Under the pieces are notes generated by a model. It did no database searches. It saw nothing but the letters and a program-made list of their open reading frames with translations, and was not told the DNA's origin. The position numbers and the translations under genes are program-made. Of a stretch of DNA of 19,672 nucleotides, positions 1-7,093 are shown in pieces (within the stretch, counting starts at the first letter, position 1; each line of letters starts with the position of its first letter). Source of the DNA: an uncultured Oscillospiraceae bacterium (lineage in GTDB: Bacteria > Bacillota_A > Clostridia > Oscillospirales > Oscillospiraceae); assembly GCA_900762245.1 (NCBI GenBank), contig CAAFFR010000066.1:1-19672 (forward strand), given 5' to 3'.

Positions 1-754
1 CCACCGCCTCCATGATCTGGCTGCGGCTGCGCTCCACGGCCTTGTGCTCGAAATCCTCGTCCTCCCGGTAGAACAGCATGACACCTGCTGCCTCCGGAAA
101 TTCTCCGATAAAGAAGGCACCCACAGTTGCCAGAGACATAAGGAAATTTTCATCCATCACATGGCCCTTGGTCAGATTCCGCACCGCTGTTTTCAGCACA
201 TCCCGGCCTAAGATCCAGTAGGCAGCCACAAATCCCAGCGCCGCACCGATGCCAAAGCCCAAAGCCTGCACCGCCAGCGCCGCGCCGAATGCCAGAACAC
301 CCAGAATCAGCTCCCGCTTCTCCCCATCCTGTTTCCCATGGTCATGATGGTGTCCGCAGCCGCATTCGTGTCCATGCTCGTGATGATGCCCACAACCGCA
401 CTCGTGACCTTCCTCATGATGGTGCCCGCATCCGCACTCGTGTCCATGGTCATGATGGTCATGTCCGCACCCACAGCCATGACCGTGATCATGGTGATGA
501 TGGTGGTGCTCCTCATGGCTGTGCTTTCCTTCTTTCTCTATGGGGTGAATTTCCACATTTCCCTCCACCGTCCGGGCAATTCGGACCAGTTCCGGAATCA
601 GGGCATCGGGGTCCTCCGCCGTCAGCCGCAGCTGCTTGGTGGAAAAGGTGATGACTGCCTCCTGCACCTTTTCATGGGCGTTAAACTTGGCTTCGATCTT
701 GGCTGCGCAGTTGGCGCAGTCCAGATTTTCTATGGTATATCTCTTTTGGGCCAT
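1..754 (-). CDS. Heavy-metal P1B-type ATPase (Zn/Cd/Co type), N-terminal part, truncated by window edge
   Basis: Read on the minus strand from ATG at 754-752 for 251 codons, open to the window edge; TAAGGAGG at 763-770 supports the start. Residues 1-71 form an HMA metal-binding domain with the motif DCANCA (Cys13, Cys16). Residues 78-142 are a His/Cys-rich stretch with tandem 12-residue units of the form CGCGHHHEEGHE. Hydrophobic segments follow at about 150-187, and then MDENFLMSLATVGAFFIGEF and the EAAGVMLFY region, typical of the CadA/ZntA/ZiaA branch of P1B ATPases. The CPC, DKTGT and ATP-binding parts lie outside the window. The family exports Zn2+, Cd2+, Pb2+ or Co2+ across the cytoplasmic membrane using ATP. 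Which metal is moved cannot be decided here, but the His/Cys tail favours zinc or cadmium over copper. It is transcribed away from the neighbouring DUF362 gene. Confidence 0.9.
   Translation of the reverse strand, partial: MAQKRYTIENLDCANCAAKIEAKFNAHEKVQEAVITFSTKQLRLTAEDPDALIPELVRIARTVEGNVEIHPIEKEGKHSHEEHHHHHHDHGHGCGCGHDHHDHGHECGCGHHHEEGHECGCGHHHEHGHECGCGHHHDHGKQDGEKRELILGVLAFGAALAVQALGFGIGAALGFVAAYWILGRDVLKTAVRNLTKGHVMDENFLMSLATVGAFFIGEFPEAAGVMLFYREDEDFEHKAVERSRSQIMEAV
329..475 (-). repeat. In-frame tandem repeat encoding a His/Cys metal-binding tail
   Basis: A roughly 36-bp unit is repeated four times inside the P1B ATPase gene (residues 94-142). The units read CGCGHDHHDHGHE, CGCGHHHEEGHE, CGCGHHHEHGHE and CGCGHHHDHGKQ. 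The first unit has one extra residue. The period is a multiple of three, so copy number can vary without breaking the frame. The tail sits between the HMA domain and the first membrane helix, where a flexible metal-binding arm would be expected. Confidence 0.85.
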
Positions 755-778
755 AGAAACGTCCTCCTTACATATTTT

Positions 779-804
779 AACATATGAGCAATCATTCATT
801 TGTT
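779..804 (-). promoter_or_regulatory. Imperfect palindromic operator, ArsR/SmtB-like
   Basis: On the plus strand this is AACATATGAGCA followed by ATCATTCATTTGTT, an imperfect inverted repeat whose paired parts are AACA/TGTT and ATGA/TCAT. It lies just downstream of the -10 box of the ATPase promoter and before its ribosome binding site, a usual place for a repressor site. ArsR/SmtB-family metal sensors (SmtB, ZiaR, CzrA, CadC) bind sites of the type ATATGAACA...TGTTCATAT. The regulator gene is not in the window, so its identity is inferred. Confidence 0.55.
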
Positions 805-810
805 AATATC

Positions 811-839
811 AGTATACCCACATTTCCCGCATCTGTCAA
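811..839 (-). promoter_or_regulatory. Sigma-A promoter of the P1B ATPase gene
   Basis: On the minus strand TTGACA (complement of 834-839) and TATACT (complement of 811-816) are separated by 17 bp, a near-consensus promoter. The predicted transcript start falls in or next to the palindrome at 779-804. Confidence 0.8.
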
Positions 840-886
840 TAGTCCCCGCAGAGAAAATATCCGTTCCCATCCATCGTCGATTCTCC

Positions 887-915
887 TTGACTTTCTCCTC
901 TATAAACGGTACACT
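887..915 (+). promoter_or_regulatory. Sigma-A promoter of the DUF362 gene
   Basis: TTGACT at 887-892 and TACACT at 910-915 are 17 bp apart, and the start codon is 27 bp beyond. It diverges from the ATPase promoter; the two -35 boxes are about 47 bp apart and do not overlap. Confidence 0.65.
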
Positions 916-942
916 AAAGAAAAAATCACAGGAGGACATCCT

Positions 943-2046
943 ATGACACCCAAAGTTTATTTCACCGATTTCTGCACCGGCACCTCGGAACCCCTGCCCA
1001 AAAAGCTGGCCCGCCTGATCCTCACCGCAGGCATCGACCAGATCGATTTTCAGGACAAGTTCGTGGCCATCAAAATTCACTTCGGCGAGCTGGGCAACAT
1101 GGCCCATCTGCGCTCCGGCTATGCCCGCGTTCTGGTGGACATCATCAAAGACCTGGGCGGCAAGCCCTTCCTGACCGACGCCAACACCCTCTACCGCGGC
1201 TCCCGCAAGAACGCGCTGGACCACATCGAAACCGCATATCTCAACGGCTTTACCCCCTATTCCACCGGTGCCCATGTCATCATCGCCGACGGTCTGAAGG
1301 GCACCGACGAGGTGGCCGTTCCCGTTGTGGGCGGTGAATATGTCAAGGAAGCCCTCATCGGCCGTGCCGTTATGGATGCCGACATCGTCATCTCCCTGAA
1401 CCACTTCAAGGGCCACGAGGAAGCCGGTTTCGGCGGTGCCCTGAAGAACCTGGGCATGGGCTGCGGCTCCCGGGCCGGCAAGAAGGACATGCACGATGCC
1501 TGCCGTCCCGTGGTGGATAAGGAAAAGTGCGTCGCCTGCGGTGCCTGTGCTGATATCTGCGCCCACGATGCCCCCAATCTGGTGGATGGCACCATGTTCG
1601 TAGACTGGAACAAGTGCTACGGCTGCGGCCGCTGCCTGGATGTCTGCCCCGTGAAGGCCATCGAAGCCGATGACCACGATGCCGCCCTGTACTTAAATTA
1701 CAAGATCGCCGAATATGCCAAGGCCGTCGTAGATGGCCGTCCCCATTTCCACATCAGCCTGGTCCGGGATGTCAGCCCCTACTGCGACTGCCACAGTGAA
1801 AACGACGTCCCCATCGTTCCCGACGTGGGCATGTTCGCCTCCTTTGACCCCGTTGCACTGGACCTGGCCTGTGCCGATGCCGTCAACGCCCAGGTCGCCA
1901 ACCCCGGCTCCAAGCTGGCCAAGGCAAACCGTCCCGACCTGGACAACCTGACCGCCGACTTCCCCCACACCAGCTGGCGCAGCCAGATCTCCCATGCCAA
2001 GAAGATTGGCCTGGGTGAAGATACCTACGAACTGGTCACCATCTGA
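943..2046 (+). CDS. DUF362 domain protein with two 4Fe-4S ferredoxin motifs
   Basis: The frame is open from 784, but ATG at 943 is chosen because AGGAGG lies at 930-935 and the promoter at 887-915 is inside the longer frame. The protein has 367 residues. The N-terminal half and the C-terminal region (VPDVGMFASFDPVALDLACA) match the DUF362 family. A bacterial ferredoxin insert has cysteines at 196, 199, 202, 206 (CVACGACADIC) and 225, 228, 231, 235 (CYGCGRCLDVCP), enough for two 4Fe-4S clusters. It has no signal peptide or membrane segment, so it is probably a cytoplasmic redox protein. The reaction is not known. It is probably monocistronic, since a terminator follows at 2121. Confidence 0.9.
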   Translation: MTPKVYFTDFCTGTSEPLPKKLARLILTAGIDQIDFQDKFVAIKIHFGELGNMAHLRSGYARVLVDIIKDLGGKPFLTDANTLYRGSRKNALDHIETAYLNGFTPYSTGAHVIIADGLKGTDEVAVPVVGGEYVKEALIGRAVMDADIVISLNHFKGHEEAGFGGALKNLGMGCGSRAGKKDMHDACRPVVDKEKCVACGACADICAHDAPNLVDGTMFVDWNKCYGCGRCLDVCPVKAIEADDHDAALYLNYKIAEYAKAVVDGRPHFHISLVRDVSPYCDCHSENDVPIVPDVGMFASFDPVALDLACADAVNAQVANPGSKLAKANRPDLDNLTADFPHTSWRSQISHAKKIGLGEDTYELVTI

Positions 2047-2120
2047 GTGCAAAGTGTTTTTCATGTGAAGTTTGAAGCGCAGCGTGTGGTGTTTTCCCAC
2101 CCCTGGCCCTTCGGAAATTC

Positions 2121-2162
2121 TGTCACCCGGAGCAATGTGCCTCAGGGTGACATTTTTCTTTT
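2121..2162 (+). terminator. Rho-independent terminator after the DUF362 gene
   Basis: TGTCACCC at 2121-2128 pairs with GGGTGACA at 2145-2152. The stem continues after a G/A mismatch as GAG/CTC. A T-rich run (TTTTTCTTTT) follows directly. Confidence 0.85.
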
Positions 2163-2256
2163 CCCCGAAAACAGCCAACGCCGCGCTTCCTACGCCAAGA
2201 ACCAAACTTCTATGCCCTTTTTCCAAAAAATAAAGAGAGTTTTTGTGCAAAACGCA

Positions 2257-2284
2257 TTGACATTAGGAAATTTTACGCTATAGT
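2257..2284 (+). promoter_or_regulatory. Sigma-A promoter of the potABCD operon
   Basis: TTGACA at 2257-2262 and TATAGT at 2279-2284 are 16 bp apart, about 58 bp before the potA start. A similar pair follows (TTGACG 2301-2306, TATAGA 2323-2328), but its transcript would begin inside the potA ribosome binding site, so the upstream pair is preferred. Confidence 0.7.
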
Positions 2285-2342
2285 TATATCATGTCATAAT
2301 TTGACGCTTTAACCCATTAAACTATAGAAACGGGGGAGGATA

Positions 2343-3464
2343 ATGTCCAAAGAACTCATCAGACTCCAGGACCTTACCATGGAGTTCGACGGGGAGCGTA
2401 TTCTCGACGGCATCAATCTTTACTTTAATGACCACGAATTTCTCACGCTGCTGGGTCCCTCCGGCTGCGGCAAATCCACCACTTTGCGGATCATCGGCGG
2501 CTTCTTAACGCCCACCTCCGGTACCGTGACCTTTGACGGGAAAGTCATCAACGACGTTCCGCCCTATAAGCGTCAGGTCAACACCGTGTTCCAGCGCTAC
2601 GCCCTGTTCCCGCACCTGGATGTCTACGACAACATTGCCTTCGGCCTGAAGGTAGCGAAGCTTCCCAAAGACGAGATTGACCGCCGCGTCCACGAGATGC
2701 TGGAGATCGTCAGCCTGAAGGGCTACGAGAACCGCCGCATCGACAACCTTTCCGGCGGCCAGCAGCAGCGTGTTGCCATTGCCCGGGCCCTGGTCAACCA
2801 GCCCAAGGTCCTGCTTCTGGACGAACCTCTGGCAGCACTGGACCTGCGTCTGCGCAAGGATATGCAGAACGAACTCAAGCGCATCCAGCGCTCCACCGGC
2901 ATCACCTTCATCTACGTCACCCACGATCAGGAAGAGGCACTGTCCATGTCCGATACCGTGGTGGTCATGGACAAGGGCCGTATCCAGCAGATCGGCAGAC
3001 CCGAGGATATCTATAACGAGCCGAAAAACGCCTTTGTTGCGGACTTTATCGGTGAGAGTAACATTCTGGACGGCGTTATGCTGTCCGACTACCGTGTCAA
3101 ATTCTTTGGCCGGGTGTTCCAGTGCGTGGACGCAGGCTTCGAGCCCAATGAGCCCGTAGACGTGGTCATCCGCCCCGAGGACATTGACATCGTAGCGCCG
3201 GAAAAGGGCCACCTTACCGGCACCGTCACATCCATCACCTTCAAGGGCCTCAACTACGATATTATCGTAGACTTCCATGGCTTCAAGTGGCTGATCCAGA
3301 CCACGGATTTCCATGCAGTAGGCTCCACCATTGGCATCCTGCTGAATCCCGAAGACATTCACATCATGCATAAGAGCGAGTATTCCGGACTCTTTGGCGA
3401 CTACAGCTCCTACTCTGCCGAGTACGATGAGCTGACGGAGGATGCCGAAGATGAAGAAGAATAA
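2343..3464 (+). CDS. potA: Spermidine/putrescine ABC transporter, ATP-binding protein
   Basis: This 373-residue protein is the ATPase of a polyamine importer and acts on the inner face of the membrane with PotB and PotC. Walker A is GPSGCGKST at residues 38-46. The Q-loop region ([12 protein letters not shown]), signature LSGGQQQR, Walker B VLLLDEP and switch histidine in YVTHDQEEA are intact. The C-terminal third fits the TOBE-like regulatory domain, ending in an acidic tail (TEDAEDEEE). The sequence between the signature and Walker B ([20 protein letters not shown]) is typical of PotA/FbpC importers. GGGGGAGG at 2332-2339 supports the ATG. The end overlaps potB. Substrate is inferred from the gene set. 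Confidence 0.95.
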   Translation: MSKELIRLQDLTMEFDGERILDGINLYFNDHEFLTLLGPSGCGKSTTLRIIGGFLTPTSGTVTFDGKVINDVPPYKRQVNTVFQRYALFPHLDVYDNIAFGLKVAKLPKDEIDRRVHEMLEIVSLKGYENRRIDNLSGGQQQRVAIARALVNQPKVLLLDEPLAALDLRLRKDMQNELKRIQRSTGITFIYVTHDQEEALSMSDTVVVMDKGRIQQIGRPEDIYNEPKNAFVADFIGESNILDGVMLSDYRVKFFGRVFQCVDAGFEPNEPVDVVIRPEDIDIVAPEKGHLTGTVTSITFKGLNYDIIVDFHGFKWLIQTTDFHAVGSTIGILLNPEDIHIMHKSEYSGLFGDYSSYSAEYDELTEDAEDEEE

Positions 3465-4272
3465 TTCCGTTCTGCTCAGCACCCCCTACATCCTCTGGAT
3501 GATCGTCTTCACCCTGATCCCTCTGGGCGTTGTGGGTTACTATGCCCTGACGGACCCCGCCACGGGAGAATTTACCTTCCACAACATCCAGTCTTTGAAT
3601 CAGTATTGGGGCGTGCTGTGGGAGTCCATCCTGTACTCCCTGATCTCCGCCTTCATCTGCCTGCTGCTGGGTTACCCGGTGGCTTACTACATTGCCCACT
3701 GCAAGCCTATGACCCAGAAAATGCTCTACATGCTGGTGATGCTGCCCATGTGCATGAGCTTCCTGCTGCGCACCCTTGCCTGGGTTGGCCTGCTGCAGGA
3801 TACCGGCATCCTCAACGATTTTCTGGAGTTTATCGGCATCGGCAGAAAACAGATGATCCGAACCCCCGGTGCTGTGATCCTGGGTATGGTCTATAACTAC
3901 CTGCCCTACATGATCCTGCCCCTGTACTCTACCATTGTCAAGATCGACAACCGGCTCATCGAGGCCGCCGAGGATCTGGGCTGCAACAGCGTGCAGGTTT
4001 TCCGGAAGGTGGTGCTGCCCCTGTCCGTCCCCGGCATTCTCTCCGGCATCACCATGGTCTTCGTGCCTGCCGTATCCACCTTCTACATTTCCCAGAAGCT
4101 GGGCGGCACCGACACAGTCCTGATCGGTGACGTCATCGAGCGCCAGTTCAAGCAGGGCAACAATCCCAACCTGGGCGCTGCCCTCAGCCTTGTGCTGATG
4201 CTGCTGGTGTTCGTCTGTACCGGCATTATGAACCGCTTCGGCGCTGACGAGGAAGGCGGTGTCATCGCATGA
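3451..4272 (+). CDS. potB: Spermidine/putrescine ABC transporter, permease PotB
   Basis: It is an integral membrane subunit of about 273 residues with roughly six hydrophobic helices. The cytoplasmic EAA loop, which docks on PotA, reads [20 protein letters not shown]. In-frame ATGs lie at 3442 and 3451. The second is preferred because GGAGG at 3437-3441 is 9 bp before it, whereas the first would overlap that site. The gene overlaps potA by 14 bp and the next gene by 4 bp (ATGA), which indicates translational coupling. Confidence 0.93.
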   Translation: MKKNNSVLLSTPYILWMIVFTLIPLGVVGYYALTDPATGEFTFHNIQSLNQYWGVLWESILYSLISAFICLLLGYPVAYYIAHCKPMTQKMLYMLVMLPMCMSFLLRTLAWVGLLQDTGILNDFLEFIGIGRKQMIRTPGAVILGMVYNYLPYMILPLYSTIVKIDNRLIEAAEDLGCNSVQVFRKVVLPLSVPGILSGITMVFVPAVSTFYISQKLGGTDTVLIGDVIERQFKQGNNPNLGAALSLVLMLLVFVCTGIMNRFGADEEGGVIA

Positions 4273-6179
4273 AGAAGACAAACCGTTTTCTCACCATTCT
4301 GATGTTCATTTTCCTGTACATCCCCATGGCTGTTCTGGTGGTAGCCTCCTTCAATACCGGCAAGGACATCACCAATTTCGAGGGCTTCACCCTCCACCGC
4401 TATGTGGAGCTGTTCCAGGATGAACATCTTCTGAACCTGCTGCGCAATTCTCTGGTGATCAGCGTGCTGTCCACCGCCGTTGCCACTACCTTCGGCACCG
4501 TGGCCGCTGTGGGCATACACAATCTGAAACCCAGAATGCGCAAGGTGGTCATGAGCCTGACCAACATTCCCATGACCAACCCCGACATCGTCACCGGTGT
4601 CTCCCTTTCCCTGCTGTTTGTCTTCGTTGGCTCCAAAATGCTGGGCCAGCGGGATGCGCTGACCTTCTCGACGCTGCTGATCGCCCATATCACCTTCAAT
4701 CTGCCCTACGTCATTTTGAACGTGATGCCGAAATTGCAGCAGATGGATGCTTCTCTGACCAACGCCGCCATGGACTTAGGCTGCACCCCGCTGCAGGCCT
4801 TCTTCAAGGTGACGCTGCATGAGATCATGCCCGGCATTGTGGCCGGTGCCATCATGGCCTTCACCATGAGCCTGGACGACTTTGTCATCAGCTACTTTGT
4901 CAGCGGTCTGGACTTTGTGACCCTGCCTGTGGAGATCTACTCCTACACCAAGAAGCCCATCCAGCCCAAGATCTACGCCATGTTCACCCTGCTGTTCGGC
5001 CTGATCTTTATTCTGATGCTGACCATGAACCTGATGCAGCTGCGCAGCGACCGCACCAAGGGTCAGCGCCGCAGCAAGACCGATTCCAAGGCCATGCAGA
5101 CCTTCAAGCGGGCCTGTGCCGGTCTGTGCTCCCTTCTTCTCCTGCTGGGCTTCGGCTATATTTTCATCGCCCCCCACACCCAGGATCAGGTAACTCTGAA
5201 CGTCTACAACTGGGGCCAGTATATTGCCGACGGCAGTGACGACTCCATGGAAGTCATCGCGGAATTTGAAAAGCGCTATCCCAACATCAAGGTCAACTAT
5301 TCCACCTACGATTCCAATGAGATCATGTACAGTAAGCTTGCCAACGGCGGCATTACCGTGGATGTCATCATCCCCTCGGACTACATGATCGCCCGCCTTA
5401 TCGAGGAGGACATGCTGCTGCCTCTGAACTTCGACAACATCCCCAACTACCAGTATATCGACGAAAGCTTCAAAAATACCGCCTACGACCCGAATAACAC
5501 CTATTCCGTCCCCTACACATGGGGCACCGTGGGCATTCTCTACAACACCAAGTATGTAGATGAAGCCGATGTCACCGGCTGGGAGCTGCTGTGGAATGAA
5601 AAGTACGCCGGCAAGATCCTGATGTTCGGCAACTCCCGGGATGCCTTCGGCGTGGCCCAGTACCTGCTGGGTTATGACGTGAACACCACGGACAAAACCG
5701 AGCTGGTGGCCGCAGCAGAGAAGCTGAAGCAGCAGAAGCCTGTGCTGCAGCAGTACGTCATGGACGAGATTTTCGCCACCATGCAGAACGAGGAAGCTTG
5801 GATCGCGCCCTACTATGCCGGCGACTGCCTGACCATGATGGACGAGAACGAGAATCTGGCCTTCTTCCTGCCGGAGGATCAGGGCTTCAACCTGTTCATC
5901 GATGCTATGTGCATCCCCACCTGCGCCAAGGAGAAGGAAGCCGCAGAAACCTTCATCAACTTCCTCTGCGACCCCGAAATCGCCGGTGCCAACATGGACT
6001 GGATCTGCTACTCCACCCCCATCTCCGCCGCCAAGGATTACATGGACCCGGAGGCCATCGAAAGCCCCGTGTCCTACCCCAGCGACGAGATCCTCGCCAA
6101 TGGCTCCAGCTACGCCTACCTGCCGGAAGAAATCTCCCGCTATGTGGAAGGCCTCTTCATGGAAGTCCGAAACGGCTAA
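4269..6179 (+). CDS. potC-potD: PotC-PotD fusion: polyamine permease joined to substrate-binding protein
   Basis: This 636-residue protein combines two normally separate subunits. Residues 1-260 are a PotC permease with membrane helices and the EAA loop AAMDLGCTPLQAFFKVTLHE. After a basic linker (about 261-282), residues 283-301 form one more hydrophobic segment. Residues 306-636 are a PotD-type binding protein starting VTLNVYNWGQYIADG, with VDVIIPSDYMI, VPYTWGTVGILYNT and the closing SPVSYPSDEIL region. The binding domain would be tethered outside the membrane instead of being a free lipoprotein. There is no stop, lipobox cysteine or good internal ribosome binding site at the junction, so this looks like a genuine fusion. 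Related polyamine transporters in other Firmicutes also carry PotCD fusions (from memory). A terminator follows at 6191. Confidence 0.92.
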   Translation: MKKTNRFLTILMFIFLYIPMAVLVVASFNTGKDITNFEGFTLHRYVELFQDEHLLNLLRNSLVISVLSTAVATTFGTVAAVGIHNLKPRMRKVVMSLTNIPMTNPDIVTGVSLSLLFVFVGSKMLGQRDALTFSTLLIAHITFNLPYVILNVMPKLQQMDASLTNAAMDLGCTPLQAFFKVTLHEIMPGIVAGAIMAFTMSLDDFVISYFVSGLDFVTLPVEIYSYTKKPIQPKIYAMFTLLFGLIFILMLTMNLMQLRSDRTKGQRRSKTDSKAMQTFKRACAGLCSLLLLLGFGYIFIAPHTQDQVTLNVYNWGQYIADGSDDSMEVIAEFEKRYPNIKVNYSTYDSNEIMYSKLANGGITVDVIIPSDYMIARLIEEDMLLPLNFDNIPNYQYIDESFKNTAYDPNNTYSVPYTWGTVGILYNTKYVDEADVTGWELLWNEKYAGKILMFGNSRDAFGVAQYLLGYDVNTTDKTELVAAAEKLKQQKPVLQQYVMDEIFATMQNEEAWIAPYYAGDCLTMMDENENLAFFLPEDQGFNLFIDAMCIPTCAKEKEAAETFINFLCDPEIAGANMDWICYSTPISAAKDYMDPEAIESPVSYPSDEILANGSSYAYLPEEISRYVEGLFMEVRNG

Positions 6180-6190
6180 CCCGCAAAATA

Positions 6191-6221
6191 ACGCCCACCT
6201 CAACCCCGAGGTGGGCGTTTT
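6191..6221 (+). terminator. Rho-independent terminator between convergent potCD and the DUF3786-like gene
   Basis: ACGCCCACCTC at 6191-6201 pairs with GAGGTGGGCGT at 6208-6218 around a 6-nt loop, followed by TTTT. The A-rich run before it (AAAATA) gives a T-rich run on the other strand, so it could also end the minus-strand gene. Confidence 0.85.
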
Positions 6222-6247
6222 ATCACTATATACACACCATCTACCGT

Positions 6248-6272
6248 AGGGCGGGGTCACTGATCCCGCCCT
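6248..6272. repeat. REP-like palindrome
   Basis: AGGGCGGG at 6248-6255 pairs with CCCGCCCT at 6265-6272 around a 9-nt loop. No T-run follows. It lies beside a separate terminator in the gap between convergent genes, as REP-like palindromes often do. I see no other copy in the window. Confidence 0.5.
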
Positions 6273-6291
6273 GCATTCGCTTATACCTTGT

Positions 6292-6903
6292 TTACATCAA
6301 TTCCGCGATCCGCTCCAGCAGCAATCCCTTCGCATAATACATCGTCTCGTATTTGATATACATCAGGGCATTCTCGTCCCACAAAAACCGTAAACTGGCG
6401 GGAAATTCTTCATCCCCGAACCACAGCTGCAGCACCAGTTCCAAACCATCAAAGACCTCAATGGCGTAGGCAATGTCCCCGATGTCCAGCGCCCGTCCTT
6501 TCAGAGCGGTGCAGGCCCGCCGGAACCCCTCCGGGTCCTGTTCAAACCGTTCCGCCCAGGGGTCCCGGACCCCTTCCAGCAGATTTTGATGGAACATCAG
6601 TCCAAAGGCACTCATATTCTTCCACCGCCCTGCCAGAAAACGGTCCTCCCGGCTGTCGCAGACCAGATCCAGCAGAGTCATCACTTCCCCAAAGCTGTTG
6701 GCATCCGCCCAGCTTTCCCCCACCTGCCGCTCCAGATCGCCGTTTTTCCGTGCAAGCCGGTACCGTTGCCCCAGCATGGGCACATAAAGATAGTCATCAT
6801 CAAAAGCAAGTCCCAGTTTGGCAATCAGCCCTTCCTGGTCATAGGTCAGAAACCGATCCTTGGCCTGCTGTGCCTGAATCAAATAATTGTTCGGTCTGGA
6901 CAT
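6292..6903 (-). CDS. DUF3786-like protein, function unknown
   Basis: This 203-residue protein starts at ATG 6903-6901, with AGGAGG (complement of 6910-6915) in front. It has no signal peptide or membrane helix and appears cytoplasmic. The C-terminal half (VLQLWFGDEEFPASLRFLWD then YETMYYAKGLLLERI) resembles the W-x-G-D-EEFP-x-L-x-LWD pattern I associate with DUF3786. The mid part is consistent with that family, but the match is from memory. It is a lone gene, convergent with potCD and divergent from alr. Its promoter appears to lie beyond a hairpin repeat, which would therefore sit in its 5' leader. Confidence 0.8.
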   Translation of the reverse strand: MSRPNNYLIQAQQAKDRFLTYDQEGLIAKLGLAFDDDYLYVPMLGQRYRLARKNGDLERQVGESWADANSFGEVMTLLDLVCDSREDRFLAGRWKNMSAFGLMFHQNLLEGVRDPWAERFEQDPEGFRRACTALKGRALDIGDIAYAIEVFDGLELVLQLWFGDEEFPASLRFLWDENALMYIKYETMYYAKGLLLERIAELM

Positions 6904-6920
6904 AGAGAACCTCCTGTTTC

Positions 6921-6986
6921 TGGCGCGGAAGCGCCCAAAGCCTTCCCCTTCGGGGCACCTTCCCCAAAGGGGAGGGCTTATTTTTT
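6921..6986. repeat. Partial copy of the modular hairpin repeat (TGGCG...CCTTCCCC type)
   Basis: It begins with the module TGGCGCGGAAGCGCC (6921-6935), also found at 19475 and, inverted, at 18168-18182. Next comes AAAGCCTTCCCC, as at 17991. AAGCCTTCCCC (6938-6948) pairs with GGGGAGGGCTT (6969-6979) with one G-T wobble, followed by TTATTTTTT on the plus strand. It is shorter than the other copies and lacks the inner stems, so I read it as a remnant. It could act as an insulator-like terminator upstream of alr. Confidence 0.6.
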
Positions 6987-6990
6987 CTCC

Positions 6991-7019
6991 ATCTTACCAC
7001 CCCAAACCCCAAACTGCAA
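6991..7019 (-). promoter_or_regulatory. Likely promoter of the DUF3786-like gene
   Basis: On the minus strand TTGCAG (complement of 7014-7019) and TAAGAT (complement of 6991-6996) are 17 bp apart, with TGG before the -10. The transcript would pass through the hairpin repeat at 6921-6986 before the start codon. Confidence 0.5.
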
Positions 7020-7031
7020 GGCAACTGCTTG

Positions 7032-7069
7032 TTTACTTTTGGTTTTTTCTGTGGTAGAATGGCTATAAT
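7032..7069 (+). promoter_or_regulatory. Likely promoter region of alr
   Basis: TTTACT at 7032-7037 is 17 bp before TAGAAT at 7055-7060. A consensus TATAAT lies at 7064-7069 but has no convincing -35 box. Which -10 is used cannot be decided by eye. Confidence 0.5.
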
Positions 7070-7093
7070 TGTAACTTGCGAGGAATGATTTGC

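Noticed and set aside
329..475. Tandem repeats considered as a CRISPR array
   Set aside because: The units are contiguous without spacers and are in frame within a metal ATPase.
289..787. Plus-strand frames over the His/Cys repeat region
   Set aside because: They are complements of the ATPase tandem repeat; their His/Arg- and Met/Val-rich translations have no ribosome binding site or family features.
784..942. Extended N-terminus of the DUF362 gene
   Set aside because: The extension contains the gene's own promoter and lacks a ribosome binding site; AGGAGG precedes the ATG at 943.
2047..2283. 78-codon plus-strand frame after the DUF362 gene
   Set aside because: It runs through a rho-independent terminator and the potA promoter, has no ribosome binding site and looks non-coding.
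4776..6260. 494-codon minus-strand frame opposite potCD
   Set aside because: Low-complexity Gly/Val/His composition and full overlap with a confident gene.
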